The notes: generated from the sequence alone by a model not told the origin. DNA of 62,820 nt from Geoalkalibacter sp. (GCF_030604225.1 NZ_JAUVWH010000002.1:1-62820); one strand, 5' to 3'; positions 1 to 9,165 are shown, counted from the first letter of the stretch. A program made the numbers and translations.

Positions 1-90
1 AAAAAACCAGATGCCCTGCTTGATTTTGTCCTTCGTCCTGCCGGGATCCACGCCGATCCTGCCCGGGCTGCCGCAAGGAGGCACGCATGA
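1..90 (+). CDS. 3' end of an unidentified upstream gene (partial)
   Basis: The first frame is open from base 1 and ends at a TGA at 88-90. That stop overlaps the ATG of the next gene in an ATGA junction, the same coupling used by many gene pairs in this window. About 29 residues are visible, rich in Ala and Arg (…DALLDFVLRPAG…). They are too few and too generic to name a family. The junction and the lack of any other explanation for these bases support a real gene end, but the identity is unknown. Confidence 0.45.
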   Translation, partial: KKPDALLDFVLRPAGIHADPARAAARRHA

Positions 91-1130
91 GTAAGAAACT
101 GCTGCTCGCCGATGACAGCATTACCATCCAGAAGGTTATCGGCATCACCTTTGCCAATGAGGACGTCGCCCTGGCCATCGCCGACAATGGCGACAGCGCC
201 TTGGCCCTGGCCCGCGCCGATCGTCCCGACCTCATTCTGGCCGATGTGCTGATGCCCGGCCTCGACGGTTACGAGCTCTGCGCGGCGGTGAAGAACGAAC
301 CCGCCTTGCGCGGTGTGCCGGTATTGTTGTTGACGGGCACCTTCGAGCCTTTCGACGAGGACAAGGCGCGTGGCGCCGGCGCCGACGGCTGGATTGCCAA
401 ACCCTTCGAATCCCAGGCGCTCATTGATCGGGTGAACAGCTTGCTGGCTCTCGCGCCCGAGCGTCTGGCGCGACCCGCGGCCACGGCTGCCGTCGCTCCC
501 GCTGCCACTGCGGCGCCCCGGGCCGACATGTGGCGGGAAAGCAGCGTTGCGCCCGCGCTGCCGGGCGAGATTTCCACCCCGGTCGCGGAGGATCTGGTCG
601 AGGAGGATGAGGGTTTCTGGGGTGATTTCACGCTGGAGGAAGAGGATATGACCGGCGAGCCCGCGGCGCCGCCGGCGTCCGAAGCTCCGCCCGCGACTCC
701 GCCCGCGGCGGAGGCTGAATCGGTCGAGGAGGACGAGGAGGTTCTGGAACTCGACGACGCCGACATTCTTTTTGACGAGGAGGACGAAACCCTGGCGGAC
801 CCCGAGGAAATCGTCCCGGCGGAATCCCTGCCTGTCGAGGAACCACCGGTCGCCGCCGTAACCCCGGCCCCACCGGTGTTTGAATTTTCCGCCCCGCTTG
901 CTCCTCCGGCCCGCGCGGAGGAGGCCGCGCCGTCTCCTTCCGTCTCGGTGGGGGGCGAGGCTTCCTTGAGCGAGGATGCCATGGCCGCCGTGGTGGAGCG
1001 GGTCGCCGCCGAGGTGGTCAACCGCCTGGCCGGCACCATCCTGGAACGCATTGCCTGGGAGGTGGTGCCCGATTTGGCCGAGAGCCTCATCAAGGATGAA
1101 ATCCGCAAGATCAAAGAAGCGCTCAAGTAA
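87..1130 (+). CDS. response regulator with CheY-like receiver and long acidic C-terminal extension
   Basis: A 347-residue protein with an N-terminal receiver domain (about residues 4-120). It has the acidic pair D9/D10, phospho-acceptor D53 in the LADVLMPG segment, T83, and K105 in the AKPFES motif. There is no DNA-binding or enzymatic output domain. Residues about 130-290 are a low-complexity Ala/Pro/Glu/Asp linker. The last 55 residues form a predicted helical module (AVVERVAAEVVNRLAG … EVVPDLAESLIKDEIRK) that resembles tails on single-domain regulators in Geobacter-type bacteria; this is from memory. The ribosome site AAGGAGG lies at 75-81. The ATG overlaps the stop of the preceding gene. 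No kinase is adjacent, so the phospho-donor and target are unknown. Confidence 0.85.
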   Translation: MSKKLLLADDSITIQKVIGITFANEDVALAIADNGDSALALARADRPDLILADVLMPGLDGYELCAAVKNEPALRGVPVLLLTGTFEPFDEDKARGAGADGWIAKPFESQALIDRVNSLLALAPERLARPAATAAVAPAATAAPRADMWRESSVAPALPGEISTPVAEDLVEEDEGFWGDFTLEEEDMTGEPAAPPASEAPPATPPAAEAESVEEDEEVLELDDADILFDEEDETLADPEEIVPAESLPVEEPPVAAVTPAPPVFEFSAPLAPPARAEEAAPSPSVSVGGEASLSEDAMAAVVERVAAEVVNRLAGTILERIAWEVVPDLAESLIKDEIRKIKEALK

Positions 1131-1156
1131 GCATAAAATCACATGGTTGACGGATG

Positions 1157-1192
1157 AAACGGGGATTGCTAGAATCCCCGTTTCCATTTTTG
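1157..1192 (+). terminator. intrinsic terminator between the response regulator and valS
   Basis: A perfect 11-bp stem (1157-1167 AAACGGGGATT with 1173-1183 AATCCCCGTTT) and a 5-base loop are followed by CCATTTTT. It lies 26 bases after the regulator stop and about 65 bases before the valS start. It therefore either ends the regulator transcript or attenuates read-through into valS. Confidence 0.7.
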
Positions 1193-1258
1193 GAAGCATT
1201 TTCCGGGCCTTGTCGCGAATGCCGGGATGCCGAATTCAGCCAAAGGATCAGAGTGACG

Positions 1259-3916
1259 ATGGAACCCAAGCTGCCCAAAGGATACGAGCCGGCCCAGGTA
1301 GAGGACAAATGGTACCGTCAATGGGAGGCCGGCGGCTGTTTTCACGCCGACGAGAACTCGCCCAAGCCCCACTATTCCATCGTCATCCCACCGCCCAACG
1401 TCACCGGTGTCCTGCACATGGGGCACGCCCTCAACAACACCCTGCAGGATATTCTCGCCCGCTGGAAACGCATGACCGGCCACGAGGTGCTGTGGATGCC
1501 GGGGACCGATCACGCCGGCATCGCCACGCAGAATGTGGTGGAGAAGCAATTGGCCGCGCAGGGTCAGGACCGTCACGCCCTGGGGCGCGAGGAATTCGTC
1601 GCGCGGGTCTGGCGGTGGCGCGAGGAATCGGGCGGGCAGATCATCAACCAGCTCAAGCGCCTCGGCGCATCCTGCGACTGGCAGCGCGAGCGCTTCACCA
1701 TGGACGAGGGCCTGTCCCAGGCGGTGCGCGAGGTGTTCGTGCGCCTCTACGAGGAAGGGCTGATCTATCGCGACAACCGCCTCATCAATTGGTGCCCGCG
1801 CTGCCACACCGCCCTCTCCGACTTGGAAGTCGAGCACGACGAGAAGAAAAGCCATCTCTGGCACATGCGCTACCCGGTGCAGGGGACCGACCTTCACATC
1901 GTGGTGGCCACCACCCGCCCGGAAACCATGCTCGGCGATACCGCCGTGGCCGTGCATCCCGAGGACGAGCGCTACCGCGACCTGATCGGCAAGCGCGTGC
2001 TGCTGCCCCTGGTCAAACGCGAAATCCCAATCATCGCTGATGAGTACGTCGATCCCCAGTTCGGCAGCGGCGCGGTGAAGATCACGCCCGCCCACGATTT
2101 CAACGACTTCGAGATCGGCAAGCGCCATCAGCTCGAATTCATCAACATTTTTGACGAATCAGGCCGCATCAACGAAAACGGCGGCCCCTACCAGGGACAG
2201 GCCCGCGGCGCGGCGCGCAAGGCGGTGGTCGCGGATCTCGAAGCCCAGGGACTGCTCGAGCGTATCGAGGATTACAAGCTGGCGGTGGGCGAATGCTATC
2301 GCTGCAAAACGATCATCGAGCCCTACCTGAGCAAGCAGTGGTACGTCCGTGTCGCGCCCCTCGCCGAGCAGGCCATCAAGGCGGTGCAGCAGGGCGATAC
2401 GCGCATCGTGCCGGCGCAGTGGGAGAAAACCTACTTCGAGTGGATGTTCAACATTCAGGACTGGTGCATCAGTCGTCAGATCTGGTGGGGACACCGCATC
2501 CCTGCCTGGTTCTGCGACGACTGCGATCAGATCAGCGTGTCCCGCGAGGACCTCGGCGTCTGCGCCCATTGCGGCGGCAGCAACATCCGCCAGGAAAGCG
2601 ACGTGCTCGACACCTGGTTTTCCTCGGCGCTCTGGCCCTTTTCCACCATGGGCTGGCCCGAGGATACGGAGACCCTGCGCAAGTTCTACCCCACTTCCTG
2701 CCTGGTGACCGGCTTCGACATCCTGTTTTTCTGGGTGGCGCGCATGTTGATGATGGGCCTCAAGTTCATGGGCGAGGTGCCCTTCCGCGAGGTCTACATC
2801 CACGCCCTGGTGCGCGACGCCCAGGGGCAGAAGATGAGCAAGAGCAAGGGCAACGTGATTGATCCCCTGGGGGTGATCGACGAATATGGCGCCGACGCCT
2901 TTCGCTTCACCCTGGCCGCCTTCGCCGCCATGGGCCGCGACATCAAACTCGCCACGGAGCGTATCGCTGGCTACAAGGCCTTCGCCAACAAGTTGTGGAA
3001 CGCGGCACGCTTCGCCCTGATGAATCTGGAGGATTTCGATCCGGCGCGAGCAGCTCTCAAGCCCGAGGAATTGTCCCTGGCCGATCAGTGGATTCTGGTG
3101 CGCCTCGGCGAAGCGGCGCGCGCCGCCAACAAGGCCCTGGAAGGCTACCGCTTCAACGAGGCGGCCAATATCCTCTATGCCTTCACCTGGAACGGATTCT
3201 GCGACTGGTACATCGAGCTGATCAAGGACGATCTCTACGGCGGCGATGCGGCGCGCCGGGCACGGGTGCAGGCGGTTCTGTTCATCGTCCTTGAGCAATT
3301 GTTGCGCCTGCTGCACCCGCTCATGCCTTTCATTACCGAGGAAATCTGGCAATCCCTGCCGGGCAAACGCCCGACGCGCTTTCTCATGCAGGCCGCCTAT
3401 CCCCTGGGCGAGGGACTGCCGGAAAACGCCTCCGGCGCCGCGCGCATGGAGGCGATCATGGAAGTGATCCGAGCCATCCGCAATATCCGCGGCGAGATGG
3501 ATGTCACACCGGGGCGCAAAATCAGCGCAGTCCTCGATTGCAAGAGCGCGGCCGCCGCTGCCATGGTTGCCGAGGGCGAAGCCGCCATCCGGACCTTGGC
3601 GGGGCTTGGTGAGTTGAGCTTCGGCGTCGGCAGCGCGCGTCCCGACAAGGCGGCGACTCAGGTGGCGGGAGACGTTGAGGTGCTGTTGCCCATGGCGGGG
3701 CTCATCGACGTGGTCGAGGAGGAAAAACGCCTGGCGAAGGAAATCGCCAAGGTGCAAAAGGACGTGGACTTTTTTGCCAAGAAGCTGGCCAACGAGAAAT
3801 TTGTCGCCAACGCTCCCGCCGAAGTGCTGGAAAAAGATCGCGGCAAGCTGGTCGAGGCGCAAGAAAAACTGGCCATTTTGCAGCGCAGTCTGGAACGAAT
3901 TCAGGCCTGGAAATAA
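1259..3916 (+). CDS. valS: valine--tRNA ligase
   Basis: A class I aminoacyl-tRNA synthetase that charges tRNA-Val in the cytoplasm; 885 residues, the normal bacterial length. The HIGH-type signature is HMGH at residues 53-56. The KMSKS loop is at 525-529 inside GQKMSKSKGNVIDP. The editing (CP1) domain lies between them, and the anticodon-binding region includes WNGFCDWYIELIKDDLY. The C-terminal 60 residues form the charged coiled-coil arm typical of ValRS (EEEKRLAKEIAKVQKDV…). The start chosen is the ATG opening MEPKLPKGYEP, because the alignment begins there. The in-frame ATG at 1154 sits inside the upstream terminator hairpin region and adds residues that do not look like ValRS. Confidence 0.98.
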   Translation: MEPKLPKGYEPAQVEDKWYRQWEAGGCFHADENSPKPHYSIVIPPPNVTGVLHMGHALNNTLQDILARWKRMTGHEVLWMPGTDHAGIATQNVVEKQLAAQGQDRHALGREEFVARVWRWREESGGQIINQLKRLGASCDWQRERFTMDEGLSQAVREVFVRLYEEGLIYRDNRLINWCPRCHTALSDLEVEHDEKKSHLWHMRYPVQGTDLHIVVATTRPETMLGDTAVAVHPEDERYRDLIGKRVLLPLVKREIPIIADEYVDPQFGSGAVKITPAHDFNDFEIGKRHQLEFINIFDESGRINENGGPYQGQARGAARKAVVADLEAQGLLERIEDYKLAVGECYRCKTIIEPYLSKQWYVRVAPLAEQAIKAVQQGDTRIVPAQWEKTYFEWMFNIQDWCISRQIWWGHRIPAWFCDDCDQISVSREDLGVCAHCGGSNIRQESDVLDTWFSSALWPFSTMGWPEDTETLRKFYPTSCLVTGFDILFFWVARMLMMGLKFMGEVPFREVYIHALVRDAQGQKMSKSKGNVIDPLGVIDEYGADAFRFTLAAFAAMGRDIKLATERIAGYKAFANKLWNAARFALMNLEDFDPARAALKPEELSLADQWILVRLGEAARAANKALEGYRFNEAANILYAFTWNGFCDWYIELIKDDLYGGDAARRARVQAVLFIVLEQLLRLLHPLMPFITEEIWQSLPGKRPTRFLMQAAYPLGEGLPENASGAARMEAIMEVIRAIRNIRGEMDVTPGRKISAVLDCKSAAAAAMVAEGEAAIRTLAGLGELSFGVGSARPDKAATQVAGDVEVLLPMAGLIDVVEEEKRLAKEIAKVQKDVDFFAKKLANEKFVANAPAEVLEKDRGKLVEAQEKLAILQRSLERIQAWK

Positions 3917-3942
3917 AACGACAAAACAGCCGTGATGCAAAC

Positions 3943-3968
3943 AAGGGCGCCCCGTGCAGGGCGCCCTT
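3943..3968. terminator. bidirectional stem-loop between convergent valS and methyltransferase genes
   Basis: A perfect 10-bp stem (3943-3952 with 3959-3968, AAGGGCGCCC/GGGCGCCCTT) with a 6-base loop lies in the 58-base gap between two convergent stops. Flanking T-runs are poor on both strands, so it may work with Rho or simply separate the transcripts. Confidence 0.6.
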
Positions 3969-3974
3969 GGCGTT

Positions 3975-4604
3975 TCAGCCCTTTTGCAGCAAGACCGTGC
4001 TGAACTCCTGCAGCATGCGGTTCTTGACCACCTGGCAGCCGAGACGCTCGTAGCAGGTGCGCACATCGAAATTGTAGGCCCAGAGGATGCCAGAGAGCAG
4101 CAGCATGCCGCCCGGTCGGGTGCGTTCGACGAGTCCGGAAGCGAAATCGAGGAGCAGGTCGCCGTAGATGTTGGCGAGCACCAGATCAAAACCGCCTGCG
4201 TCGAGGCTGTCGAGACTGCCGGCGATGTTGCGCACCCGATCGCTGAGTCCGTTGAGGGCGCAGTTGCGTTCGCAGGTGCGCACCGCCGCGGGGTTGATGT
4301 CGATGCACACGGCGCTCGCCGCCCCGAGCTTGAGGGCGGCCAGGGCGAGGATGCCGGTGCCGCTGCCCAGGTCGAGCACCCGGGCGTTTTGAACCTGCGG
4401 CAGCTCCTCGAGCATTTCCAGGCAGCAGGCGCTGGTTTCGTGTTCGCCCGAACCGAAGGCCCCCTTGGCGATGATCAGGTTGATGCGCTCGTCGCGCGGC
4501 GCTTGATCCTCGGGGGCGAGGATGCGAAAGCGCTCGCCGATGGTGAAGGAGGGGTAGCTCGACAAAAGCTGGTCCGGGCTGTGGGATTGGGGGTTTTCAG
4601 TCAT
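3975..4604 (-). CDS. short PrmA-family SAM-dependent methyltransferase
   Basis: A 209-residue class I methyltransferase. The glycine-rich SAM motif is RVLDLGSGTGILALAALKLGA. An acidic motif II (VCIDINPAAV) follows, then the LVLANIYGDLLLDF segment. The stretch AFGSGEHETSACCLEML matches the signature of ribosomal protein L11 methyltransferases and relatives. Full PrmA is about 290-300 residues; the N-terminal L11-recognition domain is largely missing here. The substrate may therefore be another protein, for example an electron-transfer flavoprotein lysine as in ETFB-KMT-like members; that is inference. The start is the ATG at 4604 (MTENPQSHS). The open frame further upstream reads as antisense to the glycosyltransferase. 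It follows the glycosyltransferase by 17 bases and is probably co-transcribed. Confidence 0.8.
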   Translation of the reverse strand: MTENPQSHSPDQLLSSYPSFTIGERFRILAPEDQAPRDERINLIIAKGAFGSGEHETSACCLEMLEELPQVQNARVLDLGSGTGILALAALKLGAASAVCIDINPAAVRTCERNCALNGLSDRVRNIAGSLDSLDAGGFDLVLANIYGDLLLDFASGLVERTRPGGMLLLSGILWAYNFDVRTCYERLGCQVVKNRMLQEFSTVLLQKG

Positions 4605-4621
4605 CGTTTCAGTCCTCGGTT

Positions 4622-5629
4622 TCAGGTGACGATCAGGAAATCTCGGCCTTCGCTCAGGCCCCTCTGCCGCGCCCATGCCCGCACCTGCGGCCGGGCGCCG
4701 CGGGCGCCGACGGTGACCAGCACCGGCGGGCCGCCTGGTTGCAGATCCTCGATGGAGACCACCGGCGCGCCGTGGATGCGCTGGCCGATCTTGCGCGGAT
4801 CGATGTCCAGCCAGCGGGTGACGGCGATGCCCGCCGCGCTGAGTTCCTTGCGCCAGGCCTTGCCCTCCAGGCCGGCGCCCCACAGGCTGACCTCCCGGAC
4901 CTCGCGCAGAACATCCTGCTGGAGGTGATGGATCTTGCATGCGCGAAAAGCCGCGGCCGTGCAGGTGGGGGCGGTCCGGGTCAGGCGTTGCGGGCGATCG
5001 CGCCAATCGAGCAGGATCCGCGGCAAGCGGGCAAAACCGACGCCTGCGCGGGCCAGCCGCAGCCACAGGTCGTAATCCTCGGCCCAGGGCCGTTCTTCAT
5101 AGCCCCCTGCCTGGCGGAGAACCTCGCGGCGCAGCATGACGCTGGGATGGGCAAAGGGTGATTCGACAAAGAGGTCGCGGCGGATCTCCTCGGGCCGGAG
5201 CAAGGCGTTCTGCCAGTCCTGGTAGGCGCGCAGGCCATCGGTGATGCGCCAGGCGGGGAAATGCCGCACCGCCGCTGCGACCAGTCCGATCCGGGGATTA
5301 AGGCGCAAAAAGCGCGCCTGCATTTCCAGGCGCCGGGGGTGACAGAGATCGTCGCCGTCCATGCGGGCGATCAGCGGCGCGCGACAGTATCTCAGGCCGA
5401 AGTTGAGAGCGGCGACCAGTCCGCGTCCGGGGCGGTCGAAAATCCGGATGCGCGGGTCGTTTTGGGCGGCCTTGCGCAAAATGGCGTTGGTGCGGTCTCG
5501 CGAGCCGTCGTTGACGGCGATCAGTTCCCAATCCGAGAGGGTCTGGGCCTGGAGAGACGCCAGGGCCGCGGGCAGATACCGCTGTTCGTTGCGCACCGCG
5601 AGCAGGATGGACACCGCCGGACGTCTCAC
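4622..5629 (-). CDS. family 2 glycosyltransferase with an appended C-terminal Rossmann-like segment
   Basis: A 335-residue cytoplasmic GT-A fold glycosyltransferase. It begins VRRPAVSILLAVRNEQRYL, the classic GT2 opening. It has the VNDGSRDRT nucleotide-binding loop, the metal-binding MDGDD motif and the downstream AEDYDLWLRLA acceptor motif. The last roughly 85 residues (VSLWGAGLEGKAWRKELSAAG … VLVTVGARG) look like a small nucleotide-binding fold and lie outside the catalytic domain. The start is GTG at 5629, which overlaps the TGA of the upstream AEC transporter gene as GTGA. Acceptor and sugar donor cannot be told from sequence; there is no polysaccharide cluster nearby. Confidence 0.85.
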   Translation of the reverse strand: MRRPAVSILLAVRNEQRYLPAALASLQAQTLSDWELIAVNDGSRDRTNAILRKAAQNDPRIRIFDRPGRGLVAALNFGLRYCRAPLIARMDGDDLCHPRRLEMQARFLRLNPRIGLVAAAVRHFPAWRITDGLRAYQDWQNALLRPEEIRRDLFVESPFAHPSVMLRREVLRQAGGYEERPWAEDYDLWLRLARAGVGFARLPRILLDWRDRPQRLTRTAPTCTAAAFRACKIHHLQQDVLREVREVSLWGAGLEGKAWRKELSAAGIAVTRWLDIDPRKIGQRIHGAPVVSIEDLQPGGPPVLVTVGARGARPQVRAWARQRGLSEGRDFLIVT

Positions 5630-6570
5630 AGGCCGGAACTCCGCAGAATATACAGCGTCAGGGTGTAGGTGAGGGCGGAGAAGAGCGTCGAGAGCATGAC
5701 GATGGCGCCGGCCAGTTCCGCGTCGCCCTTCATCTGGTGGGCCATGATGTAGGTGGCGGTCGCCGCCGGCGTGCCGGCAAAGAGCACGCCGATGGCCAAT
5801 TCCTCGCCGCGCACCCCGAACAACAGCAGGATGGCACTGGCCAGCAGGGGCAGCCACACCAGTTTGATGCCGGTGGCGAGAAAAGCCCGGACCAGATCGC
5901 CGCGCAACCGGTCGAGGGTGAAGCCGCCGCCAATGGCGAGCAGGGCCAGGGGCAGGCTCATGCCCGTGGTGATGCGCAGGGTGCGTTCGAGAATCACCGG
6001 CATGGGCAGGTGCAGAAAGCTCCAGGCGATGCCGGCAAAGGAGGCCAGGATCAGAGGGTTGAGCAACAATTGGCGCAGCCAGAAACGCGCTCCATGTTCG
6101 CCGCCCGTGCCGCGATGGGGCAACAGCAGGGCGAGGATGGCGAAGAAGTTGAGGACCGGTACGAGAAAACCCATGAGAATCCCGGCGCGGGTCAACCCTT
6201 CGCTGCCGTAGGCGTTGAAGACGATGGCCAGCCCCACATAGGCCAGGTTGCCGCGAAAGGCCCCCTGGCTGAAGGCGCCGCGCACGGCGGGCGGATAGCC
6301 GCGCACGGCGGCGTAGCCGTAGGACAGGACAAAGCCGAGGGCGATGGCGAGGGAGGACCCGGCCACCAGGGCGGGGTTGAAATTGGCGACAAAATCAGCG
6401 CGGCCGATCTCGTAAAACAGCAAAAGGGGCAGGGCGACGAAATAGACGAGGCGGTTGGTCTGGAAAAGGAATTGATGGTCGATGAGCGCGGCGCGACGCA
6501 GACCATAGCCCAGGGCAATGACAAGAAAGACCGGAATGACGATGGTGAGAATATCGAAAAACAGGGTCAT
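5626..6570 (-). CDS. AEC-family auxin efflux carrier-like transporter
   Basis: A 314-residue inner-membrane protein with about ten hydrophobic segments in two halves, the layout of the AEC (auxin efflux carrier/malate permease) family. Typical features are the opening LTIVIPVFLVIALGYGLRR, the mid-protein LLNPLILASFAGI and the final LFAGTPAATATYIMAHQM. Bacterial members move small carboxylates; the substrate here is not predictable. The start is ATG 6570, preceded by GGAGGAAAGG. An upstream in-frame ATG would put this ribosome site inside the coding region. The stop overlaps the GTG of the downstream glycosyltransferase. The gene is divergent from the sensor kinase. Confidence 0.85.
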   Translation of the reverse strand: MTLFFDILTIVIPVFLVIALGYGLRRAALIDHQFLFQTNRLVYFVALPLLLFYEIGRADFVANFNPALVAGSSLAIALGFVLSYGYAAVRGYPPAVRGAFSQGAFRGNLAYVGLAIVFNAYGSEGLTRAGILMGFLVPVLNFFAILALLLPHRGTGGEHGARFWLRQLLLNPLILASFAGIAWSFLHLPMPVILERTLRITTGMSLPLALLAIGGGFTLDRLRGDLVRAFLATGIKLVWLPLLASAILLLFGVRGEELAIGVLFAGTPAATATYIMAHQMKGDAELAGAIVMLSTLFSALTYTLTLYILRSSGL

Positions 6571-6607
6571 CCTTTCCTCCGAGCCGGCAAAGAATACTCC
6601 AGCCCCT

Positions 6608-6636
6608 TTGCAAGTGTCCAACATTTAAACCATAAT
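6608..6636 (+). promoter_or_regulatory. candidate sigma-70 promoter for the sensor kinase
   Basis: TTGCAA (6608-6613), a 17-base spacer and CATAAT (6631-6636) lie in the AT-rich gap between the divergent transporter and kinase genes, about 50 bases upstream of the kinase ATG. The -35 match is only partial. Confidence 0.4.
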
Positions 6637-6686
6637 GACGAAATAAAGGTTGCAGCCGCCCCCGCGCCGAGAGTAAAAAAGCAGCT

Positions 6687-7799
6687 ATGCCCAACCACGG
6701 CAATCAGCGACGCCTTGCGATTCTGGTGGGGATGATCGGGGTGATTACCGCCCTGCATTACCTGACCGCCCTCGACAAGGTGCATTATCATGACATCTAT
6801 CGCCGCCTGTACTACCTGCCCGTGGTGCTCGGCGGGCTCTGGTTCATGCTGCGCGGCGGGGTGGCCACGGCCATCCTGATTTCCCTGATCTATGCGCCCC
6901 ATGTGCTGTTTCAGTGGGGCCATCATCCCGGCAGCGAGCCGGAGCAGTATCTGGAAATTTTTCTCTACAACGTCATCGGCTTCATCACCGGGTTTCTCAC
7001 CCAGCGCGAGCGGCTGCAGAAAACCCGCTACCAGCAGACTGCGCAGCGCCTCGAGGAAAGCTACGTCAAACTGCGCGAGCAGGCCGACCAGATTCTGGAA
7101 ATCGAAGACCAGTTGCGCCGCGCCGACCGTCTTAGTGCCCTGGGCGAGCTCTCCGCCGAGCTTGCCCATGAGATCCGCAACCCCCTCGGCTCCATTCGCG
7201 GCACCGCTGAAATACTTCAGGACGGCATCGATCCTGCCGACCGGCGCTATGAATTCGCCCAGATCCTGCTCAAGGAGGTGGCCCGCCTGAACGGGGTGGT
7301 CGAGAATTTCCTTCAATTCGCCCGCCCCGGACGCGCGGAGAAAGGCGCCTTCGATGCCTTCGAGGTGCTGGGCGAGGTGTTTCGCCTGGTTGAGCGCCAG
7401 GCTCAGAAATCGGGTGTCCGCCTGCTCATGGAAGGTTCCGCGGCCTGGGTGTCGGGCGATGACGACCAACTCAAGCAGGCCTTTCTCAACCTGGTGCTCA
7501 ACGCCGTTCAGGCGATGCCGCGCGGCGGAACCCTAAGGGTCGGCGCCCGCGCCGATGAGGCTCATCTTTATCTGGACTTCAGCGACGATGGCCCGGGAAT
7601 CGCCGAGGAAAACCTCGAACGGATCTTTTCGCCCTTTTATACCACCCGTCCCGACGGCGTCGGCCTGGGTTTGGCCATCACCCAGCGCATCGTGCGGCGC
7701 AACGGCGGGCAAATCCGTGTCGCCAGCCACGTGGGCGAAGGCACCACCTTCACCCTGATCCTGCCGCGTGCTGATGCGGCGGACTTTCCCCGGGAGTAG
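6687..7799 (+). CDS. membrane-bound sensor histidine kinase
   Basis: A 370-residue kinase. Residues about 10-105 hold four or five hydrophobic segments (LAILVGMIGVITALHYL, LYYLPVVLGGLWFML, ATAILISLIYAPHV, FLYNVIGFITGFL). A short coiled coil (about 106-145) joins them to the kinase core. The phospho-acceptor is H161 in ELAHEIRNPLGSIRG. The ATPase boxes are N (LNLVLNAVQAMP), G1 (DDGPGI), F (IFSPFYTTRPDG) and G2 (VGLGLAI). There is no separate periplasmic sensor domain, so the signal is probably sensed in or at the membrane. Three bases separate it from the NtrC-type regulator downstream, its obvious partner. Confidence 0.92.
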   Translation: MPNHGNQRRLAILVGMIGVITALHYLTALDKVHYHDIYRRLYYLPVVLGGLWFMLRGGVATAILISLIYAPHVLFQWGHHPGSEPEQYLEIFLYNVIGFITGFLTQRERLQKTRYQQTAQRLEESYVKLREQADQILEIEDQLRRADRLSALGELSAELAHEIRNPLGSIRGTAEILQDGIDPADRRYEFAQILLKEVARLNGVVENFLQFARPGRAEKGAFDAFEVLGEVFRLVERQAQKSGVRLLMEGSAAWVSGDDDQLKQAFLNLVLNAVQAMPRGGTLRVGARADEAHLYLDFSDDGPGIAEENLERIFSPFYTTRPDGVGLGLAITQRIVRRNGGQIRVASHVGEGTTFTLILPRADAADFPRE

Positions 7800-7802
7800 C
7801 TC

Positions 7803-9152
7803 TTGGCCAAAGCCACCATCCTGATTGTCGAAGATGACGTTTCCCTGCGGCGGGTGCTGGAATTTTCCCTGGAGGAATCCGGTTACCGCGTCCTGACCGC
7901 CGCCGACGGCAGTGCCGGACTGGAGACGTTTCGCCGGGAAAATCCCCCGTTGGTGATTACCGACATCGCCATGCCCGGGTTGTCCGGCTACGAGGTGCTC
8001 AAGGCGATCAAGCAGGAGCGGCCCGAGGCCCTGGTCATCGTCATTACCGCCTTCGGTTCCGTGGAAAAAGCCGTCGAAGCCATGAAACTCGGCGCCCACG
8101 ATTATCTGACCAAACCCTTCGGGCGCGACGAACTGCGCCTGGTGGTGGCCAAGGCCCTGGCCTATCGCGGCTTGCAGGAAGAAAACCTCCAGCTCAGGGA
8201 ACGCCTCAGCGAGCGCATCGACTTTTCGTCGATGGTCGGCATTTCCGAGAAAATGCAGCAGGTTTTCGACCTGGTGCGGCGGGTGGCCAACAGCGAGGCC
8301 ACGGTTTTGCTGCTCGGCGAGAGCGGTACGGGCAAGGAATTGGTGGCGCGCGCCATCCATCACGGCAGCGAGCGCGGCGGCGGCGCTTTCGTGCCGGTCA
8401 ACTGCGCCGCCATCCCGCGCGAATTGTTGGAAAGCGAGCTTTTCGGCCATGTGCGCGGGGCCTTTACCGGCGCGGTGCGCGACCGGGCCGGCAAGTTTGC
8501 CCAGGCGGACGGCGGCACCCTGTTTCTCGACGAGGTCGGCGAACTGCCCACCGAGCTTCAGCCCAAGTTGCTGCGCGCCCTGCAAGAACGCGAAATCGAG
8601 CCGGTGGGCGGCAGCACGCAAAAAGTTGACGTGCGGGTGGTGGCGGCCACCAACCGCAAGCTTGAAGAAGCGGTGGCGGCGGGGCAATTTCGCGAGGATC
8701 TTTATTACCGCCTCGCGGTGATTCCCGTGTATCTGCCCGCCCTGCGCGAGCGTCTCGAGGATATTCCGGTGCTGGTGCGGCATTTCATCAAAAAGCACGG
8801 CGGCGAGAAAGTTCGCGTCAGCGATGCCCTGCTGCGGCGCCTTGCCGAGCATCACTGGCCCGGAAACGTGCGGGAATTGGAGAACTGCGTGGAGCGTATG
8901 CTGATCCTGCGGCGCGGCGACAACCTGGATGTCGCGGATTTTCGCCCCATCGGCACCGCGGCGGCCGCGCCCGCCCAGCGGCGCATTCTGGAATTGCCCG
9001 ATGAAGGTTACTCCCTGGAGGATCTGGAAAAGGACGCGGTGCTTGAAGCCTTGCGGCGCTGCGGCGGCAACCAGACGCGGGCCGCGGCGTTTCTGCGCAT
9101 TCCCCGCCATACCCTGATCTATCGCATGGAAAAATACGGAATCCGCAAGTAA
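7803..9152 (+). CDS. sigma-54-dependent response regulator (NtrC family)
   Basis: A 449-residue activator with three domains. The receiver (1-120) has phospho-site D54 in VITDIAMPG. The AAA+ domain (about 143-380) has Walker A GESGTGKE near 172, the sigma-54-contacting GAFTGA loop near 219, Walker [11 protein letters not shown] and the arginine-finger region. A C-terminal Fis-type helix-turn-helix follows ([27 protein letters not shown]). The start is TTG at 7803, immediately after the kinase stop. The product should open sigma-54 promoters when phosphorylated by the upstream kinase. Its targets are not shown by the sequence. Confidence 0.95.
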   Translation: MAKATILIVEDDVSLRRVLEFSLEESGYRVLTAADGSAGLETFRRENPPLVITDIAMPGLSGYEVLKAIKQERPEALVIVITAFGSVEKAVEAMKLGAHDYLTKPFGRDELRLVVAKALAYRGLQEENLQLRERLSERIDFSSMVGISEKMQQVFDLVRRVANSEATVLLLGESGTGKELVARAIHHGSERGGGAFVPVNCAAIPRELLESELFGHVRGAFTGAVRDRAGKFAQADGGTLFLDEVGELPTELQPKLLRALQEREIEPVGGSTQKVDVRVVAATNRKLEEAVAAGQFREDLYYRLAVIPVYLPALRERLEDIPVLVRHFIKKHGGEKVRVSDALLRRLAEHHWPGNVRELENCVERMLILRRGDNLDVADFRPIGTAAAAPAQRRILELPDEGYSLEDLEKDAVLEALRRCGGNQTRAAAFLRIPRHTLIYRMEKYGIRK

Positions 9153-9165
9153 AGGAGAGTTGAGA

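Noticed and set aside
2159-4189. A 676-codon minus-strand frame across the end of valS
   Set aside because: It spans valS, the terminator and part of the methyltransferase gene and shows only low-complexity antisense sequence.
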